Part shown: positions 19,312 through 29,741 of the stretch, one piece after another
How the letters are laid out: every line of letters begins with the position of its first letter
Position numbering within the stretch: the first letter of the stretch is position 1
Notes under the pieces: generated by a model
What the model was told of the DNA's origin: nothing
Database searches by the model: none
Seen by the model: the letters and a program-made list of their open reading frames with translations, nothing else
Position numbers and translations under genes: made by a program
Source: Phaeoceros laevis
Lineage: Eukaryota; Anthocerotophyta; Anthocerotopsida; Notothyladales
NCBI GenBank assembly: GCA_049999765.1
Contig: JBNGIQ010009204.1
Location: 1 to 64,000, forward strand
Direction of reading: 5' to 3'
Length of the DNA stretch: 64,000 bases

Positions 19312-20159
19312 ATGTCTGCTGGCTTCATGGGAGAAGGCCTCTCAAGTCGGAAAAAGAAGGCGGGCCCAAGGTTGAGCTTGAGAATGAAGGCTTCTTCTGA
19401 ATCACATCATGTTCTAAGGACATCCTCAGGCTGCTTGTTTCTTCTTTTAACCTTGTTCTTAGGCCTGCTGCGTAAGCGAACCGCTGCTCTGTCCGACGAT
19501 GGAATGGTGCTCTTGGGATTCAAAAGAGAATCTGTGGAGGCCAGCATTTGGAACTCTATGGAAGTTGGTGAGCCGAGGCCGCCGCAAGAATTTTTGACGG
19601 ACTGGAATTAGAAACGACACAACGCCCTGCGCTTGGTTGGGGGTGACTTGCACCCCAGGTTCAGATCGAGTTCAGGGGCTCCGGCTGTCCGGCTGGGATC
19701 TACTTTACGTCAACCTCAGCCGCCTGAGCTCTCTTTCAGACCTTCAAGAACTGGATCTGTCGTCCAACCTCATTGGGTTACTTCGCCAAGATGCTTCACC
19801 ATACTTCAAGATTCTCGAAGCATTGAGTGGGGAACTTGGCTGTCAAGTGCTTGGCCTTGAGGTCCAAGGACAGACCTAGCATGCAGGAAGTGTGGAAACA
19901 GTTGCAAACTCTGTGGCTTACTTGTTGTACCCCCATCTTTGATGATATTTGCCCAGCCTACATCCACCTTGACATAGCAAATGGGCAAGCAAACTCGGAT
20001 GATGATGTTTCTCAGCCTGCCTGCTTGCCTTCACTTGGAAGTTGTTTCTCTGAAGGCACAGTTAGCAGTAACATTGAGATGGCTGGCCTTCGTGCTTCAA
20101 GTATGCCCACCTCCACTGTGTCTGGCTTGAGTTACACTCCATGCTACGTTTCCGTCTGA
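19312..20159 (+). pseudogene. LRR receptor-like kinase with the centre deleted
   Basis: From the ATG at 19312 the frame encodes a hydrophobic leader (CLFLLLTLFLGLL), the start of an LRR N-cap (ALSDDGMVLLGFKRESVEAS), and a stop at 19609-19611. In another frame the cap continues with DTTPCAWLGVTC, LRLSGWDLLYVNLSRLSSL and ELDLSSNLIG. Then, in a third frame from about 19825, the sequence is the last part of a protein kinase: LAVKCLALRSKDRPSMQEVW (kinase subdomain XI), followed by a serine-rich tail to 20159. So a receptor kinase of about 1000 residues has lost nearly all LRRs, the membrane segment and kinase subdomains I-X. Confidence 0.75.
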
Positions 20160-20454
20160 TTCAGTGGCTTAGAAACATCCTGCGGAGGCATTCACATACC
20201 GACCATCAGCATTGTCCGCCAAGGGATGGACAGGGATTAACCTTGCAATTTGCAGTGCTGTTCAAAACTAGGGTTTATTTCGGTTTTTGGGCTCGTTGTC
20301 TTGACTAGCTGTTGCCTCTTCTTTGGAGCCTAACATGATCGTGGGCTGCTTGACGGCAATAAATAGTAGTGCTGGGAGCCTCTGAGTCATGCTCAGAATT
20401 ACTCCTCAGAACATGTCTTCCATGTAGTGTATATCAAAGCTGCAACTCAATGCT

Positions 20455-21065
20455 CACAGTACTAGTACGATCATGCACGACGAGCCGGAGGTGAGGTGAT
20501 CTTCCAAGTTGATCAGGCTTCGTGTTGACTACTGGGTTCATGATTGCACAATCTCTGCCTTTCATGTGACTGCAGATACAGGACCAAGACGTTTTGGCAC
20601 CTGAAGAATTACAGCAGAAGAAAATGAGATTTGCCAAGCAACAGGATCTCGAAACACTGTCAGCTGGTTCCAAAGGGCCTGCAGCAGTTACAATAAACCA
20701 CAGGACGTGACAAATTCCCGACAGTCTAGTGCTTGTACAAGCGTCCACTTGTATTCCTGTGACATCGCAAGTATCCACTGGCAAGATTTTTCACTGCAGC
20801 AATCCAAGGTGTGACAGCACTGCTGTGAAGAACACTAAGAACACGGCAGGCTGGCTGTGTGAGGGCCGAAACATGTGTTGATCCGGGATGACATTGTGTT
20901 GATCTTAGATAACACCACTATCATCTAGACAGTGGCTTTCCAGTTGGGCTAGCTTGGGTTAGGTTCACGAGTGACTTAGGCCTCCAGGTTAACTAAATAC
21001 TGGGGGCCACTTCCTGTTTTGGTAAGCAAACATTTGAAGTTTGCCATTGCTGCAGGGACGCATTG
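20455..21065. repeat. Diverged direct duplication, copy 2 (partner 17880-18440)
   Basis: Partner of 17880-18440, same orientation, so the two copies flank the deleted LRR kinase. It includes an open stretch (20572-20709, plus) reading DQDVLAPEELQQKKMRFAK, preceded by TGCAG as a possible acceptor. I do not recognise that product. Confidence 0.7.
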
Positions 21066-21214
21066 TGTTGATCTGCGATTACACCACTGTCAACTGGCGA
21101 GCTTGGGTTAGGTGAGTGACTTAAACCTCCCTCGACGGTTGTAGCCCCAAACGAACTCAAGTCCCTGGACGGGGACGGGGGCTCCCGGTTGTCGCAGGCT
21201 TGGAGCTCCAAGCA

Positions 21215-21258
21215 AACAGCGATGCACAATATTGTGCATCATATTGTGCATCGCTGTT
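21215..21258. repeat. Perfect 18-base inverted repeat (hairpin)
   Basis: Arms at 21215-21232 (AACAGCGATGCACAATAT) and 21241-21258 are perfect reverse complements around an 8-base loop. The central 21221-21240 is itself a perfect 20-base palindrome, so two alternative hairpins can form. Confidence 0.8.
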
Positions 21259-21345
21259 CGTGATTCGACCCTTCACTATTGCCGCGTGCCCCTGCACTAC
21301 GTTTTGGCACCCCTGCACTCCATATGGTGCCCCAACACTATTTTC

Positions 21346-21380
21346 GAGAGAGGGGGAGTGCTTCGAAGCACTCCTCTCTC
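21346..21380. repeat. 20-base palindrome with extended imperfect arms
   Basis: GGAGTGCTTCGAAGCACTCC at 21355-21374 is a perfect palindrome; the flanks GAGAGAG and CTCTC extend the pairing with a small bulge. It lies about 90 bases from the hairpin at 21215-21258. Confidence 0.75.
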
Positions 21381-21660
21381 CGGCAATGTTCATGTTCACC
21401 TTGTTTAAGAGTAGCTGTGCAACTACCGAGGACTACAAGATGCAGCCAGCGCGGAATTCCACAAAGTTTGCCATCAAGATTGCTATCTTTAAGGTAGTAA
21501 AGAAGAGGTACTTTAACCGCGCATGACTACATCCACAACCGTACCAGCCTATCTAGCATGGCAGCAGACATGTACGGACAAGTGTGATTACAACATACCC
21601 GCTACCTTAGGGTACCCAAGGCTTGTCATCCTGCACCTAATCTATTCTATTCACCACATT

Positions 21661-21760
21661 CGTAAGGATTTGCTCTCATTTATTTATTTTTTCAGAGAAT
21701 TTAGGCACTTTTTACTTGGTCGTAAGGATTTGCTCCCATTTATCCTATGGACCCACGAGG
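21661..21760. repeat. Tandem duplication with 60-base period
   Basis: CGTAAGGATTTGCTCTCATT at 21661 recurs with one change at 21721, exactly 60 bases on. The second unit is complete for about 25 bases only. No function is apparent. Confidence 0.75.
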
Positions 21761-21879
21761 TTTCCCCTACCATTACTAGGCTCGGGGACATACTAAAACT
21801 TAGGTCATTCGCACTACACCTTAAAATAGTGGAGAGCATGCATGGACGTGAAGTGGCACATGGCGCCTGCACATGTCAT

Positions 21880-22515
21880 TCATAATTGTCATTTTCCTTA
21901 TATACATGTTCTTTCATTATGCATATGACGCGCCCTATGAACCTTGTAGATATAGAAGTGTTGGACTTTCCAACACTAAATATTATACATTCTTCTTCTC
22001 GTGAATGTCATGTCACCAAGTGATATAAGCCCTTAGTAGGCAATAAGACGTATGAGGATTGGTATAAAATTTAACCTTTTTTTAATTTGAAATAGGAAAT
22101 TTTTCTTAAACAAGATAACATTCATAAAGAAAAAGTTTCGTGAGCAAGTGCCAAATTCTAATCAAAACTATCATAACTACCATAACTGAAATCTATGGCA
22201 ATGGCAGAGCGTGTTCGCATCTACCGGTTTGTGGACTAAATTTTGAGCCTTTAGCCCGAAAACCAAACGCCAAACAAAAATATCGTTCGCACTTATGTTG
22301 CTATATTTTTGACCTCACTCAAACTGTCCTAAACTTTTGCCCTATTTGTTCTGGCCAAAAGTGTGCCACTAAACAAGGCCAAACGTCACCGGTTACCTAC
22401 CTGACGGACTTAATTACTTGCCTAGATACCTGATCCCGGCCGCCATCGCAAGCACATGGAGGCAAGCAGCCATAGCCACACAGAGCACACGGCCGCCATA
22501 GCTACACCCATGAGC
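21880..22515. other. AT-rich intergenic DNA without a recognised gene
   Basis: Short frames only. The composition is clearly richer in A and T than the flanking gene regions, and similar to the block at 23.1-25.3 kb. Confidence 0.5.
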
Positions 22516-22740
22516 TCATCCGGAGGCGTTGAGGCTAGCACAAGCGATGGGGCGAGCGGGAAGCGCCCGCGAGGTCTTAATTGGAGCTTCTTGTTCTTCC
22601 TCATCATCATCAGAGGAAGAGTCACTATTAGAAGAGGAGGATGATGAACTCTCATACATCAGAGGTTGACGAGGCCGGCCCTGTAGTAGCTTGTAGAATT
22701 CAACAAAAAGCACCAGAAGCGCCAAGAGTTCAGGCTCCAT
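22516..22740 (-). CDS. Acidic, serine-rich ORF next to the assembly gap
   Basis: An ATG at 22740 opens 74 codons ending at 22516. The start is hydrophobic (ELLALLVLFVEFYKLLQG), followed by a run of serines and then acidic residues (SDSSSDDDEEEQE). The first Met-like position lies near a gap, so the N-terminus may be missing. Similar acidic serine leaders occur in plant transposase-associated proteins, but this alone does not identify it. Confidence 0.3.
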   Translation of the reverse strand: MEPELLALLVLFVEFYKLLQGRPRQPLMYESSSSSSSNSDSSSDDDEEEQEAPIKTSRALPARPIACASLNASG

Positions 22741-22791
22741 TGCATGCAAATCATTCAGCAAGCGAACTAGAGATCAAGCACAATCAGCGCT

Positions 22792-22891
22792 NNNNNNNNN
22801 NNNNNNNNNNNNNNNNNNNNNNNNNNNNNNNNNNNNNNNNNNNNNNNNNNNNNNNNNNNNNNNNNNNNNNNNNNNNNNNNNNNNNNNNNNN
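22792..22891. other. Assembly gap of 100 N
   Basis: Exactly 100 N, the usual placeholder for a gap of unknown length. Distances and reading frames across it mean nothing. Confidence 0.99.
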
Positions 22892-23152
22892 ATGGCAGAG
22901 TGCGAACAAATTTGGTGAAACCGATCTTTTAGGCCCCACAATCTGGCCCCGTGGTCAAAAACCAAATCTCATATGCGAACGTCCTCGCAAACTACCATAA
23001 CTGAAAATTTTTAATATTATAGATCTACATAAGTGTGTGTCTATGTATATTTGAGGAGGTTGACATGTCATTAATCCCATAGAGGGTTTTTTCTTCTTGC
23101 CCCACCCTCAAATATAATCAGAATGTCACACACTTTAGAGCATGGTACATCA

Positions 23153-24908
23153 TCAAAAATAGTAATTTACTGTAACCAAACTCAAAGCAACAAAAGCTAA
23201 AAATAAAAATAATAGTCGGATTGGACATAAACATAGGATGTTTATCCCTCTGTTTCTCCTTGTGTTGTTTTCTTCTACCTGGACATTCACACCGACTCTT
23301 TTGTTATTCTTCTTTTTCTTCGAGTACTTTGAGGTGATCTTATGTAGCCTAGGATTGCTACTTTTCTTTCTTGCCGACATATAAGTCGAGGTCCTAATCA
23401 CCTCTTCTTGATCTAAAAGGCATGATACCTCATCCAAATCTTCACCACCTGGAAAAACATCCTCACCAACTCGCGGTAGCACCTCCGAATCTTCCTCATT
23501 AGTTGGAACATCTCTCTCAAGGTTCGATTGCCTATGCGTATCTTCAACGGTGCTAGGAAGAGCATCCAACTACCGATGAAGATTTAAAACATTATCGGTT
23601 ATAATCCCGTCATCATTTTCATCTGACATTATATGATCGCGATCTCTGGAGAGCAGAAAATCCTCTTTAATTTCATATGTCGTCATATGAATGAACTGGG
23701 AACTTTGTGTTGATTCCTTCCTTCTCTTGGATATCTTCTCTTTGGGGATTGGAGCTTGGAGTAATTGAGTAGACAATGATGGATTCATATTAACAATATC
23801 AACGGAAGTCTTCTTTTGGAGGACGTGGTCTAAAAGCAGAGAAGTGGATACGGGTGAATTGCTCTGAACAACCTTATCAGTCTGACTGATAATACTTGAT
23901 TCAGATTGTTCATGCATAGCTATATCTTCATCCATGCCAATGGAACGAGCATCATGAGATCCAAGATGTCTCAATGTACTAATTGTGTTCTCTTTTACAT
24001 AATTTCTTCTGAAATTTGCATTTTTGTTCCACAACAACATTATTTTCTCAACTTGCTCTTTGCAAAACTTTTCCACATCACCCCTTCATCCTTTTTGCAC
24101 TTGCATTTCCACATTTCTGATGTCATTCAGATTGAGATAATAGAATTCTAATCTCATCTGAAAATCTTGCTTTAAAGCCTGCATTTCATGGAATGCCTCC
24201 TGTTGCATGCTATGCGCGACATCCCAGTCCATCTGTAACTTATTGACTTCTCTTCTTAAAGCTTCAAACTCTTTTGTGAGTTTTGTAGCCTCTCTGCTTT
24301 TCTGAGAGCATGCTGTTTGCAATCTCTCCCTTATATTATCTTTCATATGTCTTTTTATTTTGAGCCCAACCATAAGTAGAGCACTTTCATCCTTCTTAAG
24401 TTGATGTTGGAGTTCCTTTTTTTCGATATCCAAACCTCTCAATGGTTTGGGTAACTTGATGACATAATATTGGCATGTTTTTTACGGTAGACAAACATGC
24501 TACCCTACATGCTGTCCTAGATGCCTCGTTATCTTTTTTTAAATTATGTTCAGTTGAATCTTTTTCTAGAATAACTACTGGAGTTGAACCTTCTAAATGA
24601 GAGACCCCTTCTTGCTTGTGCTCCGATTTAGTATCATCAATGGATACTACTGATGCTGCTGATGCATCTAAATCATTTCTGTTTTCCTCTAAATTTTGCC
24701 CCATTGTAAATACATCTTTACCTCTCTTTCTATCCCATTCACCTATGCCAAGTTGCTCTTTCTTCTGGACAAGGGGAGAATCATTCATAGACATATTGCA
24801 TGATTTGAAAATTATCACCTCTCCAAGTGGCCTATAGTTTGAACCCTTGAACTTTGTGCAAAGTCTAAGAAGGAATTGGGACACACTTAATAAATCAGAA
24901 TCCTCAGG
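23153..24908 (-). pseudogene. Coiled-coil protein gene with C-terminal membrane segment, broken or multi-exon
   Basis: Four consecutive minus-strand frames in AT-rich DNA seem to belong together. The first (open from about 24908 after a possible TAG acceptor) has FLLRLCTKFKGSNYRPLGEV and ends at VTQTIE near 24440; the second continues GLDIEKKELQHQLKKDESAL, then a long coiled coil (TKLTKEFEALRREVNKLQMD); the third begins EKFCKEQVEKIMLLW at 24076; the last, separated from it by a single in-frame TAG at 23570-23572, ends in basic repeats and a hydrophobic segment (PIRLLFLFLAFVALSLV) before the stop at 23153. Introns could explain two junctions, but the TAG joins two readable parts directly. I do not recognise the family; structure suggests a coiled-coil protein anchored in a membrane by its tail. 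Confidence 0.45.
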
Positions 24909-25385
24909 AGTAGTGACACAAATCTATGCTCTATGTCCAAACCTACTGCACTTGTAAACCAACAACAAAAATCTCTACACCCTCTTACTCACAAAAAGGC
25001 GCCAAACACACCGTCCTCACAAAAATGGCTCACAAAGACACTTTGGTGCGCATAAATAGAATCAACAAGAGCCACACATATATAGATTCCAACCACGCCA
25101 TTTATTTTAAGACTTATTAGTAAGTTTGCCGAGTTTGCCTTGTTTTAAGTTATTTTCTATATTCAATTTCTCATTCCTTAAATTTCATTTCAGTTATCTG
25201 TCGGGTATTGAATTCTACCAAGTTGTATTTTATTGGCTAATACATGTAAGCAAGATGACGAGATTGGGCCCCGACCTCATTAAGCTAATCAGGAGGAAAC
25301 CTTGTCTTCCTTCCACCCTCAATCACCACAAATAAAATTTCTTTATTTCTTGATTTCTTGAGAAAGGACAGGCTTGGAATGTCTT
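24909..25385. other. AT-rich intergenic DNA, nothing recognised
   Basis: No frame with recognisable features. It separates the coiled-coil locus from the 3' end of the large PPR gene. Confidence 0.5.
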
Positions 25386-28300
25386 TCAGCGTGATACTTC
25401 GAGTAACATCCTTTGGTGAATTGGCCCTGGCGGGCCTGGCACCTTGAGGTCTGAACTAACTTTTCGTAGAAGGTCGAACAGTGGTTCCTGTTGTGCATAC
25501 GAATTGCGATTTCCTACCAGGAACTTCGGCGCCACGTGCTCGTGCTCGGTCCAGCTTTGCCCAGGCTTCTTCCTTGTGCCTGCTTTTCGACTCAAGTCCA
25601 TCACTTCCTCTGCACAGGCTTGCAAGCCAGCTTCAGCATACATGCTAGACATCAAAAAGTATATATGCAGCTGTATGGTCTGGCTGTAAACGAACTGCCG
25701 AGTTGAATGCCAGTTTTCCCAACGTCACCCTGCCATGCTGTCGACAGGCACTCAGCAAACACAGCCACATGGCGAGGTTGGGCTGCATTGGCATTGTCGA
25801 CACCAAATCTTCTACTTCGCTCAATTTTCCTGCACGCCCGAGAAGGTCGACCATACTGACATAATGTTCGATCTCCGGAATTATGCCATGATCTCTGGTC
25901 ATGATTTCGAAGTACTCAACCCCTGTGTCCAGTTCACCTGAATGACTGCATGCAGAGAGAAGGGCCAGAAATGTGGCGGCATCTGGCTTGGTGCCCACCA
26001 GCCCCATTTCCTTGTAACATTGCATGCTGGCTGCACAGTTTCCTTGTCTGCCGTATCCAGCGATCAGTGCATTCCATGATATCACATCAGGCTGAGGCAG
26101 CATATCAAACACTTCCTGAGCATCCCCCATGCTTGCACATCTTCCATATGCATGAACGAGAGTGTTTGCGAGCGCAGTACTCAGATTGGTGGCTGTAGAG
26201 ACAATAGTTTGATGAATCTGCCGACACAGGTCCAAGCTGCATGTGCTGCTGCACGCTTGCAAGATGCTGACAATTGCAACCTCATCCAGGTTGAGACACT
26301 CTTCTACCATTTGTCTGTACATCTGCAAAGCTTTCTCGCCCTGGCCCTGCTCGAGGTACACAGAAAGCATCACAGTCCAAGCCACCACGTTTCGATGAGG
26401 CAACCCATTGAACACATTCGCTGCATCCTGTGCGCTCCCACACTTCCCATACACATTGATGAGTGCACTGCCAATGAAGTCATTGGAATGAAAGCCCTTC
26501 CTGCAAGCAACGGCATGCATTGCCTTACCGATTTGGAGACTTTTCAAGTTGATGTTTTGCCTGCTCACTGAATTTGCTTGATTTTTCGCAACAGTACCAC
26601 ATGCTTGAAGAGCACTCACCAAGGTCCAGAAATCTGGGCTCACGCCTTCCTCTTGCATCTGTTCATAGAGCCCCAGAGCCGCCTCACCTTGGCCTTGTTG
26701 AACATATGACACGAGCATCGCAGTCCATGCCACAACATCTCGCTCATGTAACTCATCAAACACATTCTGTGCATCCAGGCTGCTCCCACACTTCCCATAC
26801 ATACTGACAAGGGTGGTACCGATAAAGACATCTAAATGGCATCCCTGTCTCTGAGTGATAGCATGTACTGCCTTCCCCAGTTCTAGAGATTTTACCTTAA
26901 TGGATAATCCATGCACAAGATCCTCATTCTCTGCTAGCATGCCACATGCTCGAAGCACGACCACGAAGGTCTGAATGTATGGGTGGGCACCTTCCTCCCA
27001 CATCTGTTCATACATCCGCAAGGCCCTGTCCTCTTGTCCCCGCTCAACATATGCTGCAATCACAGTGGTCCACGACATCGCGTTTCGCTGATGTAATTCA
27101 TCAAACACACTTTGTGCATCCAAGATGCTCCCACACTTGTCGTAAGTACAGACCAGGAAACCACCAACGATTGCATCTTTATGATGCCCCATGTTCCTAG
27201 CTTCAACGTGGATGGCCTTCACCTTTTCAAGGGTCTGTGACTTAATTGCTTGTCCACAGAGATCAACACCTACTTCACTCTCTGCAAGCATGCCACATGC
27301 TTGCAGTGTGCTCACAAGCGTCCAATTGGTTGCATTTACTCCTGCTTCCTGCATGTGTTCGTACAGCTGCCAAGCCTTCTGTGCGTACACTTCGCCCTGC
27401 TCAACATACGCTGCAAGCATTGCAGTCCACGATACAACATTTCGTTGGGACAACTCATGAAACACCTTCTCTGCATCTGTAATGCTCCGACACCTCCCAT
27501 ACATTGAGATCAAGGTGCTACTGACAAAGACGTCTTCCTTATAGCCCCTCTTCTGTGCATCTGCATGTATTTTGATCCCCTTCTCCAGAGACTTTGCCTT
27601 GATGGACCGTTCATCAGCAACAGCACACGTTTCTTTCTCTGCAAGCATGCCACAAGCTTGGAGACCACAAACAAAACTTCGCCCATCTGGACTTATTCCA
27701 TCCTTGCACATTTGCTCATACAACTGCAAAACTTTCTCGGCCTGGCCCTGCTGGGCGTATGCTGCCAGCAAAGCATTCCACAACACAACATTTCGCTGTT
27801 GCACCCCATCAAAGACACTCTGCGCATCCACAATGCTCCCAAACTTCCCATACATACTAACAAGGCTGCTACCAACAAAGACATCCGAATGGTAGCCTTT
27901 TGTCCTAGCATCCGCATGCAGATCAATCCCCTTGCGCAAAGCATTGTCCTTCCTACATCGTCCATCCCCCAGAACATGTGCTTCCTTCTCTGCAAGCGTG
28001 CCACATGCTTGGAGTGCACTGACAAAGGACCGATCATTAGGACTTACCCCTTCATTCTTCATTTGTTCATACATTTCCAAGGCCTTTTCTGCTTGGCCCT
28101 GCTTGGAGTATGCAGCGAGCATCACATTCCATGACACCACATCACGGTGGGACAGGAAACCAAAGACATTCTGTGCATCCGTAAGGCTCCCACACTTTGC
28201 ATACATGTCTACAAGGCAGGTGCCTACTAACAAATCTGTCTCGTACCCATACTTCAAAGCTTCACGGTGAATGCCCTTCCCCTGTTCCAGGTCGGGAATG

Positions 28301-29166
28301 CTCCCACAAGCTTTAAGTAAGCTGACAATGGTGTACGAATTAGGCTGCACACCTTCGCCTTGCATCCACTGGTACAATCTCAGCGCCTTCCGACCTTGCC
28401 CGGACATGGTGTACCCAGATATGACAGCTGTCCAGCAAAAGACGCTTCTCGTTTGCAACCCGGAGAACACCTGCAGAGCATCTTCAAGGCCACCACACCT
28501 CACTAACGTGCTAATGACACTATCACCAAGAAAGCTTGCATACTCCTGCCCATGTCGGGCTAGATATGACAGTACTCGCTTGGCCTGAACCAGGGCCCTC
28601 TTTTTGGTACATGCCTTCAAGAGAATTTTATACATTTGTAGAGACGAGGCAATACCCTCCTGGTCCAAGATATCCAGGGCCTTGTCCAGCTGTCCCTTCT
28701 CGCACAATCTTTGCAGCTCGTCGGCTGCTGGGCTAGAAGACTTGACATAGGCACTCCCTTGCAATCTCCGAAGGCCAATCTGTAGCTGGACATCTAATGT
28801 GGTTGATCCCGAATCCACCCAGCTGGGCTTGTGCCGGTTGTTCACCCAGAAGCACTCCCTTGACAGCTTGCGCACTAACCCTGGCTGCACAGTGCTTCTC
28901 CTGTCCAAATTTCTTTCCCGGCCTTCAGAGGGTTCGCAAGATGGCTCCTCCCCCAGCTGCTGCTGTTGCCTCTCATCAAAGTTCCCGCCTGGATCAAAAC
29001 CACTTCCACATCTCATCCTCCTGCAGTCTTTGGCCCATGAAGCAGCGTTTGTGAAGTACAAATTCCAGCTTGGAGCAGCGGCAGAGCATATTTTGTTTCC
29101 CAATCCCGCCGCTGTAGGATTGGAAGCAGCACGTTGCCATCGCGCAAAACGCAGAACAAAAACCAT
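25386..29166 (-). CDS. Large PLS-class PPR protein with E domain, frameshift near the end
   Basis: Starts at ATG 29166 with an arginine-rich leader (MVFVLRFARWQRAAS) that could target an organelle. About eight modules follow, each with VFVGSSLVSMYGKFGSI-type and NVVLWNALLAAYAQQGQAEK-type repeats, with a period of about 350 bases, then the typical PLS end (DAATFLALLSACSHSGELD, VSMVDLLGRAGKLSEVEDLV). PLS proteins bind organellar transcripts, mainly for C-to-U RNA editing. The long frame stops at 25645, but the E domain continues one frame off: SSMYAEAGLQACAEEVMDLS and KKPGQSWTEHEHVAPKFL to a stop at 25386. The shift is at five A's (plus strand 25654-25658), where four would restore the frame. 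No DYW domain follows. Intronless. Editing partners would have to supply a deaminase in trans. Confidence 0.85.
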
Positions 29167-29430
29167 ACTTCAGCTGCAGTAGGCCAATAACTGGACTGAG
29201 AGAACCGTGGGAGCGTGCAAAGACTGGAGGACTTCAAAGCTGTCGCGCTACGCCTGAGATGGAATGGCGATGGACAGTGAAGAACGACAGATTCCATCGC
29301 AACTTTCAGGAGCTTTAGAATAAATACTTGCAGCGCCATTCAGAGCTTCAGAGTAGTGCAATGCCAATGATCAGAGTCCTGGGCGTCTCCAGCCTCCGGG
29401 AACTTGAACACATGCATGTCTCAAAGCCTT

Positions 29431-29674
29431 TTAGAAATGAGCCCCGTTTGAGGATCGTGAGACCGCTTAGCTAGCAAGGTCAGACTCTGGTCAGAGATTC
29501 AAGTGCAGGTTTTCAATGAGCGATGAGTTTTGGCTTTTAAGACATGAAGCCATTAGAAATGAGCCCCGCTTGAGCATCGTGAGACCCGTTAGATAGCAAG
29601 GTCAGACTCTGGTCAAAGAGTCAAGTGCAGGCTTTCAATGAGCGATGAGTTTTGGCTTACAAGACATGAAGCCT
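29431..29674. repeat. Tandem duplication, two 122-base units in a divergent promoter region
   Basis: Units 29431-29552 and 29553-29674 match except for a handful of substitutions; both include AAATGAGCCCCG, GGTCAGACTCTGGTCA and AATGAGCGATGAGTTTTGGC. They lie between the PPR gene (starting 29166, minus) and the glutaredoxin gene (starting 29742, plus). Confidence 0.9.
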
Positions 29675-29741
29675 ATGTAGTAACTCAAAGCGCCTTCCGG
29701 TAGCACCTGGAGGCGAACACACGGTGCTCTTTGAGGCAAGA

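Noticed and set aside
22792-22891. Reading frames running through the N stretch
   Set aside because: The N run is a placeholder of unknown real length, so any frame across it is meaningless.
27565-28134. 189-codon plus-strand frame opposite the large PPR gene
   Set aside because: Shadow of repeated PPR modules; it repeats with the same period and has no family features.
26400-28300. CRISPR-like regular repeats with a 350-base period
   Set aside because: The repeats are coding PPR modules; the period is far too long and the DNA is eukaryotic.
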